NCBI GenBank assembly: GCA_035473255.1
Contig: DATIOK010000157.1
Span: 1-46,552 of the forward strand
DNA: 46,552 nt
Direction of reading: 5' to 3'
Source: JAICYJ01 sp035473255
Lineage (GTDB): Bacteria; Actinomycetota; Thermoleophilia; Gaiellales; JAICJC01
Numbering within the stretch: the stretch's first letter is position 1; each line of letters starts with the position of its first letter. The notes under the pieces were generated by a model. It was not told the origin of the DNA. It searched no databases and was given only the letters and a program-made list of their open reading frames with translations. Positions 1 to 9,122 of the stretch are shown here, piece after piece. Made by a program: the position numbers and the translations under genes.

Positions 1-1
1 G

Positions 2-1600
2 TACGACGTCGAAGCGCGTAAGGCCCTCGAGGCCGGCGTCGACGCCGTCGCGAACGCGGTCAAGGTCACCCTTGGCCCCCGGGGGCGCTACGTCGTCCTC
101 GACAAGAAGTTCGGCGCTCCGACCATCACGAACGACGGCGTGACCATCGCTCGTGAGATCGAGGTCGAGGACGTCTTCCAGAACCAGGGCGCCCAGCTCG
201 TGCGCGAGGTCGCCACGGCGACCAACGACGTGGCCGGCGACGGCACCACGACCGCCACGGTGCTCGCACAGGCGATCGTGCGCACCGGCCTGAAGAACGT
301 TGCGGCCGGCGCCAACCCGCTTGGTCTCAAGCGCGGCATCGAGATCGCCGTGGATCAGGTCGTGGAGCACATCCGCAACCAGTCCAAGGAAATCTCCGGC
401 AAGGATCAGATCGCGCGCGTCGCGACGATCTCGGCCGGCGACGAGGAGATCGGCGACGTCATCGCCGACGCCATCGAGAAGGTCGGCAAGGACGGCGTGG
501 TCAACGTCGAGGAGGGCCAGACGTTCGGCATGGACCTCGAGTTCACCGAGGGCATGCAGTTCGACAAGGGCTACATCTCGCCCTACATGGTCACCGATCA
601 GGAGCGCATGGAGGCCACGCTCGAGGATCCCTACATCCTCATCGCGAACCAGAAGATCGGCTCCGTGCGCGACGTGCTGCCGGTCCTCGAGGCCGTCATC
701 CAGTCGGGCAAGCCGCTGCTGATCATCGCCGAGGACGTCGAGGGCGAGTCCCTCGCCACCCTCGAGGTGAACAAGCTGCGCGGCACCTTCACCGGCGTGG
801 CGGTCAAGGCCCCCGGCTTCGGTGACCGCCGCAAGCGCATGCTCGAGGACATCGCCATCCTCACCGGTGGCGAGGTCATCACCGAGGAGATGGGCCTCAA
901 GCTCGAGAACACGCAGCTCTCGCAGCTCGGCCGTGCCCGCCGCGTGGTCGTGGCGAAGGACACCACGACGATCGTCGACGGCGCCGGCGACACCGAGGCG
1001 ATCAAGGGACGCATCAACCAGATCAAGGCCGAGGTCGAGAACACCGACTCGGACTTCGATCGCGAGAAGCTCCAGGAGCGCCTCGCCAAGCTCTCCGGCG
1101 GCGTCGCCGTCGTGAAGGTCGGCGCGGCCACCGAGACGGAGATGAAGGAGAAGAAGCACCGCGTCGAGGACGCGCTGCAGGCCACCCGCGCGGCCCTCGA
1201 GGAGGGCATCGTGCCGGGCGGCGGAGTTGCGCTGCTGCACGCCATCAAGGCGGTCGACGCAACCAAGCTGGAGGGTGATGAGCGCACCGGCGCGATGATC
1301 GTCCAGCGCGCCCTGCAGGAGCCCCTCCGCCAGCTGGCTGCGAACGCCGGCCTGGAGGGCTCGGTTGTGGTCAACGACGTACGGGCGGCCAAGGCCGGCC
1401 AGGGCCTGAACGTCGACACCGGCGAGATCGTCGACCTGGTCAAGGCGGGCATCATCGATCCCGCCATGGTCACCCGGTCGGCGCTGCAGAACGCGGCATC
1501 GATCGCCAAGAACATCCTCACCACCGAGGCAATCGTGGCGGAGGCGCCCGAGAAGTCCGCACCGGCGCCCATGGGCGGCGGTATGCCGGACATGATGTAG
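2..1600 (+). CDS. groEL: Chaperonin GroEL (60 kDa), 5'-truncated by window edge
   Basis: ATP-dependent cytosolic folding chaperone that forms double heptameric rings with GroES. The open frame runs from base 2, starting within YDVEARKALEAGVDAVANAV, so only about six N-terminal residues are missing. Visible family signatures are VTLGPRGRYVVLDKKFGAP, the ATP-binding DGTTTATVLAQAI (about nt 239-277), the RAALEEGIVPGGGVALLHA block and a Met/Gly-rich end, GGGMPDMM. The frame is intact for 532 residues, close to the usual 540. Codons are strongly GC3-rich like the neighbours. It is followed by a hairpin terminator and a convergent gene. No groES is visible; it may lie upstream, or this may be a separate groEL copy. 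Confidence 0.97.
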   Translation, partial: YDVEARKALEAGVDAVANAVKVTLGPRGRYVVLDKKFGAPTITNDGVTIAREIEVEDVFQNQGAQLVREVATATNDVAGDGTTTATVLAQAIVRTGLKNVAAGANPLGLKRGIEIAVDQVVEHIRNQSKEISGKDQIARVATISAGDEEIGDVIADAIEKVGKDGVVNVEEGQTFGMDLEFTEGMQFDKGYISPYMVTDQERMEATLEDPYILIANQKIGSVRDVLPVLEAVIQSGKPLLIIAEDVEGESLATLEVNKLRGTFTGVAVKAPGFGDRRKRMLEDIAILTGGEVITEEMGLKLENTQLSQLGRARRVVVAKDTTTIVDGAGDTEAIKGRINQIKAEVENTDSDFDREKLQERLAKLSGGVAVVKVGAATETEMKEKKHRVEDALQATRAALEEGIVPGGGVALLHAIKAVDATKLEGDERTGAMIVQRALQEPLRQLAANAGLEGSVVVNDVRAAKAGQGLNVDTGEIVDLVKAGIIDPAMVTRSALQNAASIAKNILTTEAIVAEAPEKSAPAPMGGGMPDMM

Positions 1601-1628
1601 ATCCGGGTATCGGAGCTACCACAGGCAC

Positions 1629-1658
1629 ACGGAGGGCCCGCTCAGGCGGGCCCTCCGT
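1629..1658 (+). terminator. Intrinsic hairpin after groEL
   Basis: A perfect 13-bp stem (1629-1641 with 1646-1658) closes a TCAG loop 29 bp after the groEL stop. The trailing sequence has only a weak T run (CGTTCTGCC), as is common in high-GC actinobacteria. It lies between convergent genes and may serve both. Confidence 0.8.
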
Positions 1659-1695
1659 CGTTCTGCCTGAGACGTACGGGCTGCCCGACCCTCGG

Positions 1696-2844
1696 TCACG
1701 GCGTGAAGGTGCGCGGCCCGAACGTGACGAACACGAGCGCGGTCAGCATCAGCGGGAACACCACCTTCACCACCGTGTCCACCCGCTCGTCCTTGCCCAG
1801 GTCGGCCAGCGCCCAGAACAGCGGAAACCCGACCATGCCAAAGCGTCCCATCGAGACGATCAGGCCGCCGCTCGTGGGCAGGATCAGCAACAGCGCCGCG
1901 TAGATCAGGTACTCGGCCGGCAGCTTTAGCCGCCGCCACGCGTGGTACCAGAGGCCGCACCAAAGCAGCGTGAACGCGACGTGCACGAGGTAGCGCAGCT
2001 GACCTCCGTGGACGCCGTTCCAGAATCCCTTCGCCACCACCACCGGCAGCACCGAAACGCCGCGTCCCCAGCCACGCTCCTGGGCGTGGAAATGCGCGAG
2101 CGGATCACCAGTGCGCCAGTACAGGTAGCCGAAGAACCCGAGCTCGGCGGCGGGCAGCAGTAACAGCGGCACGTACGCGCGCAGGTCGAGGCCGCGCTCG
2201 CGGTAGCGCCGCCAGACCAGAGCGGGGAACAACGCGATGCCCACCGGCCGCGCCAGCACCGCTGCCGCACCGGCCAGCGACGCCCACCACCAGCGCCCGT
2301 GCCAGGTGAGCGCGAAGGTGGCCAGCGCGCAGGCCAGGAACAGCGACTCCGCGTAGGGGAGGGCGAACACGAACGTCAGCGGGAAGATCGCCAGGTACAG
2401 CACGGTGCGCCGCGCCATGCCCTCGTCGTAGCGCTCCTGAGTCATGCGGTAGAGCAGGCACAGCGCCACGCCGAACAGCGCAGAGGAGAGCAGGGTGCCC
2501 CACAGCGTGATCGGCCCCGGCAGCCAGGTCAGCGGCGCCCACAGGATCGGGTACAGCGGGAAGAAGGCGGCGGTGTTGCCGTGGCCGATCGAGGGGTCGT
2601 AGCCGTGCTGGGCGATCCATCCGTACCAGGTCGCGTCCCAGTCGCCCAGCGACCGCAGCAGCGGGTGCCAGCCGAACCCGACCTCGTGCCGGCGCGACGT
2701 CCATCCCTGGATCGCCAGCACCGCGTACACCATCGCCCGGGTGCCGGCCCACACCACCAGCGGGTAGCCGAGGCCGTGCCAGAGCGGCCGGCCGGAGCTG
2801 TCGTGCTCCAACGGCCGCTCCGCAAGCGCTGTCACTCGGGCCAT
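1696..2844 (-). CDS. PIG-V-like mannosyltransferase (GT-C membrane enzyme)
   Basis: Predicted polytopic glycosyltransferase of 382 aa using a lipid-linked mannose donor, acting on the outer face of the membrane. The N-terminal loop carries the acidic GT-C signature GDWDATWYGWIAQHGYD (about residues 67-83), followed by AAFFPLYPILWAPL (about 92-105), as in PIG-V-type mannosyltransferases. Several hydrophobic segments follow. The ATG start overlaps the end of the upstream PAP2 gene by 13 bp, so the two are translationally coupled. It is convergent with groEL. The exact sugar acceptor cannot be read from sequence. Confidence 0.82.
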   Translation of the reverse strand: MARVTALAERPLEHDSSGRPLWHGLGYPLVVWAGTRAMVYAVLAIQGWTSRRHEVGFGWHPLLRSLGDWDATWYGWIAQHGYDPSIGHGNTAAFFPLYPILWAPLTWLPGPITLWGTLLSSALFGVALCLLYRMTQERYDEGMARRTVLYLAIFPLTFVFALPYAESLFLACALATFALTWHGRWWWASLAGAAAVLARPVGIALFPALVWRRYRERGLDLRAYVPLLLLPAAELGFFGYLYWRTGDPLAHFHAQERGWGRGVSVLPVVVAKGFWNGVHGGQLRYLVHVAFTLLWCGLWYHAWRRLKLPAEYLIYAALLLILPTSGGLIVSMGRFGMVGFPLFWALADLGKDERVDTVVKVVFPLMLTALVFVTFGPRTFTP

Positions 2845-3785
2845 CCCTGGCGCCGCCAGAACCAGAGCACGCCGTAGAGCGCTGCGGTCGCGTAGACGAA
2901 GCCGATCAGCAGGTCGACCACGTAGTGGTTGGCGGTGTAGACGGCCGCGAAGCACTGGACGACGGGGTACAGGAACGCGACGTATGCGGTCCAGCGCCAT
3001 CGGGTGTTCCACACCAGGGTGGCGATGAACAGGAAGATCAGGAACGAGTAGCCGCCGTGCAGCGAGGGGATCGCGGCGTAGGCGTTTCCGTCGACCAGGT
3101 GGTAGAGCGGACCGGAGTCGGTGGGCAGGGGCGACGCGGCCGCCTGGGCTCCGGCCGGGTTGGCGAGGAACGGGATCAGGCCCTTCTCGGCCGCGGCCCA
3201 GGGCGGCGCCGCCGGGTACAGCGCGAAGGTCAGCGCGCCCGCATAGCTGAGCGTCAGCAGCGTGGCCGCGAACCGGTAGAACAGCGCGCGGCGTTTCAGC
3301 CACAGCGCGAAGGCAAGCGTGGGCGGCACGATGAAGTGGATGCGGGTCGCGGCCGACAGGGCCTGGTCGTACCACATCAGGTGGCCGGTCCACAGCCAGT
3401 TCTGCAGCGCCACCGAGGGTACGTGCCCGAAGAACAGGAACTTCTCGGCGTCCAGGTGTGGCGTGTAGTACGGGGATGGGTGCACGATGTGCGCCAGTCC
3501 GCGACACTCCTCATACCACACGATCAAGAGCACGAAGGGAACGAAATCGAGCATGAACCGGCGGCCCCGGCCGATCACGAGCGCGGGGGCCAGCAGCACC
3601 AGCAGGTAGCGGTCGGGCGTGAGCGACAGACCGAAGGTGAGGATCTGGGCGCCCAGCGCGATCAGGAACGCGACGACGGCCAGCAGGGCGGTGGCGCGGT
3701 CGATGTGCTCGCGCGGAGGGCCCCAGCGCTGGGGCTTGCCGCCGCCTGCGTCCTCGCCGTCTGTGCCCGGCTTCCGTTCCTGCAC
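2832..3785 (-). CDS. PAP2-superfamily phosphatase / Aur1-like inositol phosphotransferase
   Basis: Membrane enzyme with the Aur1/Ipt1-type PAP2 motifs: AIPSLHGGYSFLIF (PSxH) and YTANHYVVDLLIGF (HYxxD), so likely a lipid phosphatase or phosphoryl-head-group transferase for envelope lipids. About six transmembrane segments are visible. The start is ambiguous. The first hydrophobic segment (TALLAVVAFLIALG) is clearly coding to about 3700, but the only standard start codon before it is the GTG at 3785, inside the 5' end of the divergent glycosyltransferase. Internal alternatives are GTG 3599 and ATG 3554, which would lose the first helix. The stop overlaps the mannosyltransferase start. Confidence 0.72.
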   Translation of the reverse strand: MQERKPGTDGEDAGGGKPQRWGPPREHIDRATALLAVVAFLIALGAQILTFGLSLTPDRYLLVLLAPALVIGRGRRFMLDFVPFVLLIVWYEECRGLAHIVHPSPYYTPHLDAEKFLFFGHVPSVALQNWLWTGHLMWYDQALSAATRIHFIVPPTLAFALWLKRRALFYRFAATLLTLSYAGALTFALYPAAPPWAAAEKGLIPFLANPAGAQAAASPLPTDSGPLYHLVDGNAYAAIPSLHGGYSFLIFLFIATLVWNTRWRWTAYVAFLYPVVQCFAAVYTANHYVVDLLIGFVYATAALYGVLWFWRRQGWPE

Positions 3786-5117
3786 GCTCCGCTCACCGCC
3801 GACGAGGGCGGGTACGGCGAGGTCGCCCGCCTCTGGGATGGAGGCGCCCGGCTCTACGACCAGGCTTGGGTCGACCGTCCGCAAGGGCTGCTGCTGGTCT
3901 TTCGGGCGATCCTGCATATCGACAATGGCTCGGCCGAGGCGATCCGTATCGCCGCGGCAGCGGTGGGGGCGCTGGTGGTCGCGGCGGTATTTGCCTTGGC
4001 GTACCGGACCGCGGGCAGGATACCTGCGATCGCCGCGGCCATGCTCCTGGCAACGCTGGGCGCATCGCCGTTCATTGAGTCGTTCACGCTCTCCGGCGAG
4101 CTGCTGGCGTCGCTGCCGGCGGTGGTGTCGCTGATCGCGTTCGTGCAGTATCAGCGCACCGACCGGATGCGGTGGCTGGTCGCATGCGGCTTGCTGACGG
4201 GCTGCGCGGTGCTGATGAAGCAGTCCGGGTTCGACGGCGGCCTGGCCGCGGTCGCGTTCCTGCTGCTGTGCCGCCGCCGGGCCGGCATCGTCCCCGCCGC
4301 GGTGGTGGTGGGCTGTGCGCTGGTACCGGTGGCTGTGGCGGCGATCACAGCCCCCAGCTTCCACGACTGGTGGTACGCGATGGTCACGTACCGCGGTCAG
4401 GGCGACTCGATCGTGTCCGGATCGCTGAGCGCCCGCTTCAGCCAGTTCCGCGACACGCTGCCGGAGGTGCTGCGTGCGCTGGCGCCGCTGGCCGCGCTGA
4501 CGATCTACGGCTGGCGCCGGTCGCCCGTGCTGTTGCGGCTGTGGCTGGGTGCCGCCGCCCTGGGCGTTGTCGGAGGCGGCAATTTCCACGCCCACTACTA
4601 CATCCAGCTGGCCGCGCCGCTGGCGGTGCTGGGCGGCGTGGGCGCGGCCCGGCTGTGGGAGACGCGGTCGGGGCTGGTGGCCGGCGTGGCCTGTGGCCTG
4701 GCGCTGTGGTCGGCCGTGGCGATCGTGCCGCTCTGGTTCGATTCGCCCTCGGCGCAGGCCGCCCACGTGTTCCCCAACGACGAGCATCTGCAGCACGACG
4801 CCGCCGTGATCGCCTACGTCCGCGGCCATACCGATCCCGGGCAGCGCATCTTCGTGATGTGGGCGGCCGCCAACGTCTACTACCTGGGCGACCGCGGGCC
4901 GGCCGTGCGCTACATGTGGTTCCGCCCGCTGCAGGTGATTCCGGGCGCCTTGGATGAGGTGCACTCGGCGCTGGGCCGGCCCGGCCGCCCGCCGCTGGTG
5001 GTGGCCGAACAGCCGGCGGACGCGCTCGACACGAGCGGTGAGACCGCCCGCCTGCTCGACCGGTACTACCGGCCGGTCGCGCACATCGGCAGCGTGGTCA
5101 TCTACCGCGCCCGCTGA
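3705..5117 (+). CDS. GT39/PMT-type membrane glycosyltransferase
   Basis: Predicted polytopic glycosyltransferase of 470 aa in the ArnT/PMT_2 (dolichyl-phosphate-mannose-type) superfamily. The first periplasmic loop has the characteristic acidic motif TADEGGYGEVARLWDGGARL followed by LYDQAWVDRPQG. Many hydrophobic segments follow, with a soluble C-terminal tail. GTG 3705 is the last possible start before the first transmembrane helix. It is divergent from the PAP2 gene with no spacer and lies tail to tail with the DUF1028 gene, whose stop abuts at 5118. Probable role is transfer of a lipid-linked sugar to an envelope acceptor; the sugar is unknown. Confidence 0.8.
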   Translation: MLARRAPALGLAAACVLAVCARLPFLHAPLTADEGGYGEVARLWDGGARLYDQAWVDRPQGLLLVFRAILHIDNGSAEAIRIAAAAVGALVVAAVFALAYRTAGRIPAIAAAMLLATLGASPFIESFTLSGELLASLPAVVSLIAFVQYQRTDRMRWLVACGLLTGCAVLMKQSGFDGGLAAVAFLLLCRRRAGIVPAAVVVGCALVPVAVAAITAPSFHDWWYAMVTYRGQGDSIVSGSLSARFSQFRDTLPEVLRALAPLAALTIYGWRRSPVLLRLWLGAAALGVVGGGNFHAHYYIQLAAPLAVLGGVGAARLWETRSGLVAGVACGLALWSAVAIVPLWFDSPSAQAAHVFPNDEHLQHDAAVIAYVRGHTDPGQRIFVMWAAANVYYLGDRGPAVRYMWFRPLQVIPGALDEVHSALGRPGRPPLVVAEQPADALDTSGETARLLDRYYRPVAHIGSVVIYRAR

Positions 5118-5993
5118 TCATCTCAGCTGCTCCATAACCTCGTCGGAGAGCTGCACCTCGTCGTGCGCGCGCAGCCAGTCCAGCAGCTGCCGCGTGCCGG
5201 GCCGGCGCGCGATCAGCTCGTGCAGCGGCTCGAGGTCGCCGGCGTGCGCCCGCAGCACCGCCACCCAGCCAACCACGTTCTGGTCGTGCGGCGCCAGCGA
5301 GGTCGCGCGCTGCGCCAGCCGCCCGGCCTCGCCGAGATCGCCGCTCTTGGCGGCAGCGGTGCCGGCCCGCATCGCCTCATACGCCTCTGACACGTCCAGC
5401 AGGCGTTCCAGCCGGTCGAGCGGCTCAGGGTCATCGTCGACGCGGACGTCGACCGCCACGCCCTCCCAGGACTCGTCCCGTACATCCGCCTCGACCACGA
5501 GCAGCGCCGCCGACTGGCGGCCGCGGAAGTCTCCGCCGGCGGCCTCGGCGGCACGCAGGGCCGCCAGCAGCCGCCGCTGCAGTGCTCCATCCGAGGCGAC
5601 GAATGCGTCTCGCATCGCCTCCGGCACGCCGGCGGCCGCCATCATGTTGGCCTGGCAGCTGAAACCGTCGCCCTGGACGTCGCCCGCGAACGGGATCGTG
5701 TCGGATCCGGTGAACGCCGCGGTGGCGCCGTCGGCGGCCTGCACCGCCACCTGCCGTTGCTCGCGCCTCTCGTCGGCGGCGGCCAGCGCAGCGAGCGCGG
5801 CGGCCGGTGACTCGCCCGCGGCCAGCCGGTCGAGCAGCCGCGGGCCGTATCCCGCGAGGCTGAAGGCCTGGGTCGCGACCACGCCGACGCCCGCGCGTCC
5901 CCACGGGCAGATCGCGCCGACTCCCATCACGCAGGTCTGGACCGCAACGCCCATCCGCCCGTCGCCGTCGCGGGCGACGATCGAGTACGTCAT
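5118..5993 (-). CDS. DUF1028 family protein (Ntn-hydrolase-like)
   Basis: A 291-aa protein beginning MTYSIVARDGDGRMGVAVQT, the typical DUF1028 N-terminus, with MGVGAICPWGRAGVGVVATQ and the central GDGFSCQANMMA block. DUF1028 proteins have an Ntn-hydrolase fold and are of unsettled function. The C-terminal third (about residues 210-290) is helical and TPR-like (EAMRAGTAAAKSGDLGEAGR), as in the longer members. The ATG lies 6 nt behind a TATGCT hexamer, which suggests a leaderless message. It is divergent from the membrane protein at 6034 with only 40 bp between. Confidence 0.85.
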   Translation of the reverse strand: MTYSIVARDGDGRMGVAVQTCVMGVGAICPWGRAGVGVVATQAFSLAGYGPRLLDRLAAGESPAAALAALAAADERREQRQVAVQAADGATAAFTGSDTIPFAGDVQGDGFSCQANMMAAAGVPEAMRDAFVASDGALQRRLLAALRAAEAAGGDFRGRQSAALLVVEADVRDESWEGVAVDVRVDDDPEPLDRLERLLDVSEAYEAMRAGTAAAKSGDLGEAGRLAQRATSLAPHDQNVVGWVAVLRAHAGDLEPLHELIARRPGTRQLLDWLRAHDEVQLSDEVMEQLR

Positions 5994-5999
5994 GCGGCC

Positions 6000-6005
6000 A
6001 GCATA
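6000..6005 (-). promoter_or_regulatory. -10 element TATGCT, leaderless start of DUF1028 gene
   Basis: TATGCT (minus strand) is separated by 6 nt from the ATG at 5993. This fits an actinobacterial TANNNT -10 with transcription starting at the start codon. No Shine-Dalgarno sequence is present. Confidence 0.55.
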
Positions 6006-6018
6006 GCGAGCGCCCAAG

Positions 6019-6024
6019 TACACT
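6019..6024 (+). promoter_or_regulatory. -10 element TACACT before the TTG start at 6034
   Basis: TACACT lies 9 nt before the TTG start. Together with the opposing TATGCT it makes a compact divergent promoter pair in a 40-bp gap. Confidence 0.5.
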
Positions 6025-6033
6025 TCTGGCCGT

Positions 6034-8043
6034 TTGAACGCCGGCGCCATCATCATCGCCCTGCTGGTCATGGTGGTTCCGGGGGCGGGAGCCAGCATGG
6101 CACTGCATCGCCCTGGACAGGCCGGAATCCCGACCCGCCTGGCGCTCTGTTTCGGCCTCGGATACGCCGCTGCGGCGCTCACAGGCGTCGTGCTCGAGAT
6201 CCTGCACGTGCTAACCGTTGTGACCTATGTGGGGCTGCTCGCGGCCGTGACGGCGGTGCTCTGGGGCTACGCGATCCGCCGCGACGGCCTGCGCGGCCAC
6301 GCCGCGGCGCTGCGCGACGAGCTCGTCGCGCAGCCCTGGCTGACGGGCTCCGGCCTGGCCGCGATGCTGCTGTTCGCGCTGATGCGCCTGCGCTTCTCGC
6401 CGCTGCTCAACTTCAGCATGTTCGGGCCGTGGCGCTACTGGCAGGACGGGATCGAGATCGCCGACGCCGGCCGCGTTCCCCACCAGACGCTGCAGTGGGG
6501 TGCCACCTACACGCCCACCGTCAGCAAGGTGATCCTGAACAGCTACCAGGCCGGGATGAGCTACCTGATCGGGGCGTCGCCGCTGCCGGCCATGGGCGCC
6601 CTGCTGTGGCTGGTCGCCGTCGGCCTCGCCTGTGGCCTGTGGGCGCTGGGCCGGGAGCTGGGTCTGCGCTACACCGCGGCGCTGCTACCGCTGCTTGTGC
6701 TGGTGCTGGTCGACAACGAGCTGCACCGCGACCTGGACGTGTACACCGCCGAGAACACCGGACGGATGGCGGCGGTGTGCGCGCTGGTGCTGGGCGTGCG
6801 CGCGCTGCGCCGGCGCAGCGGCTGGGCCGAGCCCGTGGCCTCGGGCGTGCTGTTCGCGGTCGCTGCCGGCAGCCACGGCATCCCCGCGTTCGTGCTGATG
6901 CTGGGTCTCACCTGCTACGCCGCCGCGCTGCTGCTCGTGGTCGGCGAGCGCCGTGCGGTGGTGCTGCGCGGCCTTGCCATCGTCGGCGTGACCGTCCTGG
7001 TCTGGGGCGCCAGCCTCGGCCTGTCCGGCGGTGACGTGGGGTTCCAGGGTGCCGGCGGCTCCGACCGCTACAGCTCGTTCCCAGCCAACGTCGACCCCAC
7101 CGCCTCGCTGTTCACCGGCCATATCGTCGATCGCGCGAACGCCGGCGGCCACTGGTACATCGCGCCCTCCAGCCTCACCCGCGGCCTGGTGGCAAGCGCG
7201 ATCACCCGCCCCGCCTCAGACCTGGCGCTGTGGGCCGTGCCGCTGCTTGCGATCGCGATCGCGGCGGTGATGCTGTTCCGCTTCCGCGACGAGCTGCGCC
7301 CGCTGGGCGTGTTCGTGGTGCTGCTGGCGGCCCTGCTGCTGGGGTTCTCGCTGCTGTTCTCCTACCGCTACGCCACCTATATCCCCGGCACCTTCGGCCC
7401 GCATCGGCTGTACGACTACGTGTGCCTGCTCGGTCTGCTGCTGGTGCTCGGCTGCCTGGAGCAGGCGGTGGGGCTGCTGTCGCGCCTGCGTGCCGGCCTT
7501 CCGGCCATCGTCTGTGCGGTGGCGGTGCTGGCCACCGCGGCCACCGCCGCGTACGCCGGCGCCCCGGCCCGGCATGGCTGGCAGCAGAACGGTCAGCGTG
7601 CCGAGCACGTCACCAGCTGGGTCGACGCCAACCTGCCCTGCAGCTCTCGCCTGCTTGTCGACCGGTTGACCCTGGGTACGTTCGCGGCGGAGACCGGGCG
7701 CGTCAGCGTGGCGGAGGGGATGGGGCCATACCTGCGGCCGTCGGAGCTGCACACCGTGCTCGACCTGGTGCTGGGCGCGCACAGCTTCTTCCAGGACCCC
7801 TCAGCGCACCGGGAGTTCCTCCAGAAGCAGATGATCGACTACGTGCTGGTGCTGAGGAACGTCCGCGTCGGCAGCATGGTCAGCACGCTCGAGCAGGGCG
7901 TGGACCCCGCGGGCTTCCACAGCGTGCCGTTCCTGCGGCTCGTCCACAGCGACGACACCATGGACGTGTACCAGGTGGTGGACCCCGCCCATGGCTCGCC
8001 GCCGAACCCGGAGAACTACGCCGGGTTCGACTGCCGCACGTGA
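6034..8043 (+). CDS. Polytopic membrane protein, probable GT-C-like fold
   Basis: A 669-aa protein of unrecognised family with about twelve hydrophobic segments and a soluble C-terminal domain from about residue 520. The first long loop (about residues 130-185) includes FGPWRYWQDGIEIADAGRVP and a Trp/Tyr/Asp-rich stretch similar in layout to the acceptor loop of GT-C glycosyltransferases. That loop and the GT-C neighbours suggest an envelope-glycan role, but no diagnostic motif confirms it. TTG is the start that fits the -10 hexamer and the first transmembrane segment (IIIALLVMVVPGAGAS). It is convergent with the M20 gene (stop to stop, 1 bp apart). Confidence 0.7.
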   Translation: MNAGAIIIALLVMVVPGAGASMALHRPGQAGIPTRLALCFGLGYAAAALTGVVLEILHVLTVVTYVGLLAAVTAVLWGYAIRRDGLRGHAAALRDELVAQPWLTGSGLAAMLLFALMRLRFSPLLNFSMFGPWRYWQDGIEIADAGRVPHQTLQWGATYTPTVSKVILNSYQAGMSYLIGASPLPAMGALLWLVAVGLACGLWALGRELGLRYTAALLPLLVLVLVDNELHRDLDVYTAENTGRMAAVCALVLGVRALRRRSGWAEPVASGVLFAVAAGSHGIPAFVLMLGLTCYAAALLLVVGERRAVVLRGLAIVGVTVLVWGASLGLSGGDVGFQGAGGSDRYSSFPANVDPTASLFTGHIVDRANAGGHWYIAPSSLTRGLVASAITRPASDLALWAVPLLAIAIAAVMLFRFRDELRPLGVFVVLLAALLLGFSLLFSYRYATYIPGTFGPHRLYDYVCLLGLLLVLGCLEQAVGLLSRLRAGLPAIVCAVAVLATAATAAYAGAPARHGWQQNGQRAEHVTSWVDANLPCSSRLLVDRLTLGTFAAETGRVSVAEGMGPYLRPSELHTVLDLVLGAHSFFQDPSAHREFLQKQMIDYVLVLRNVRVGSMVSTLEQGVDPAGFHSVPFLRLVHSDDTMDVYQVVDPAHGSPPNPENYAGFDCRT

Positions 8044-8044
8044 G

Positions 8045-9121
8045 TCACAGCTCGATCAACCGCGCGGCCAGCTCCACGCGCCGCTCGACCGTCTCCAGCT
8101 CGATCCACTCCGCCTCAGTGTGGTCGAGCGCGCCGACCGGCCCCAGCCCGTCCAGCGTGGGGACGCCGTCCGCCCCGGTCCAGCAGCCGTCGGACACGCC
8201 GCCGGAGAGCTGCTCGCCGACCGTCAGGCCCAGCTCGCGCGCCTGCACCAGGGCGGCTCGCGTCAGCCGCTCGTCGCGCGGCATCGGCGGCCAGGTGCCG
8301 CGGTCGATGATCTCGATCGTGACGCCGTCGTAGGGGCCGCCCGCCCCCAGCTGCGCCAGCGCGTGGTCGAGGTCACCCGGCACGCCGGAGCGGATGTCCA
8401 GCGTCGCGCGGGCATCTCCCGGCAACGTGTTCGCGGCCGTGCCGCCCGCCACCGTCGTCACCACCGAGGTCATGTCCGGCCGACCCTCGCTCAGGCCCTC
8501 GATGCGAAGGATCTCGCGGGCCAGAGCCGAGACGGCGCTGCGGCCGCGGGCGGTGTCCGCACCGGCATGGGCCGACCGTCCGGTCAGCTCCATGGTGCGC
8601 CACACTGCGCCCTTGCGGGCTGACACGACGTCGCCGTTCTCGCGCGCGCACTCGAACACCAGCGCGGCGCGCGCGCCGGTCGCGTGTGCCGAGACCGCCG
8701 GCGCGCGCAGGCGCACCTCCTCGTCGGCGCAGACCAGCAGCCGCAGCTCCTGGAACGGCCGCCGCCGCGCGGCGCAAATCTCCATCGCCATCGCCGCCAG
8801 CACCAGGCCGCCCTTCATGTCGGCCACGCCCGGGCCGAAGCAGCGCATGCCCTCGCGCCGGAACGGCCGCGCCGCCACGGTGCCGGCCGGGAACACGGTG
8901 TCGGTGTGCCCGAGCAGCGCGACCACGCCGTGTCCTGACCCCGGCAGTGCGATCACCATGCTGCGAGCCGGCCCGTCAGGCTCCTCCACCCACTCGGTGC
9001 GGCAGCCCAGCGGCGCCAGCCAGCCGGCCAGCAGCTCGGCCACCCGCTCCTGCTCGACCCCGCCGGAGGGCGTGTCGATGTCGACCAGCTGCTGCAGCCT
9101 GTCGCAGAACGTCTCGATCAC
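8045..9121 (-). CDS. M20-family metallopeptidase (CPG2-like)
   Basis: A 358-aa zinc hydrolase of the M20 family (carboxypeptidase G2/ArgE group), probably cytosolic, cleaving amide bonds of small peptides or N-acyl amino acids. Metal-ligand and catalytic motifs are LLGHTDTVFPAG, GPGVADMKGGLVLAAM, LLVCADEEVR and, near the C-terminus, GALDHTEAEW. The dimerisation insert follows GRSAHAG. The GTG start sits one base after the stop of the upstream molybdopterin oxidoreductase gene, so the two form a tight operon. The substrate is not deducible. Confidence 0.88.
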   Translation of the reverse strand: MIETFCDRLQQLVDIDTPSGGVEQERVAELLAGWLAPLGCRTEWVEEPDGPARSMVIALPGSGHGVVALLGHTDTVFPAGTVAARPFRREGMRCFGPGVADMKGGLVLAAMAMEICAARRRPFQELRLLVCADEEVRLRAPAVSAHATGARAALVFECARENGDVVSARKGAVWRTMELTGRSAHAGADTARGRSAVSALAREILRIEGLSEGRPDMTSVVTTVAGGTAANTLPGDARATLDIRSGVPGDLDHALAQLGAGGPYDGVTIEIIDRGTWPPMPRDERLTRAALVQARELGLTVGEQLSGGVSDGCWTGADGVPTLDGLGPVGALDHTEAEWIELETVERRVELAARLIEL

Positions 9122-9122
9122 G

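Noticed and set aside
2925..3704. Long plus-strand open frame upstream of the GT39 gene
   Set aside because: It is rich in Arg/Gly/Gln and mirrors the real PAP2 gene on the other strand; only the part from GTG 3705 has membrane-protein composition.
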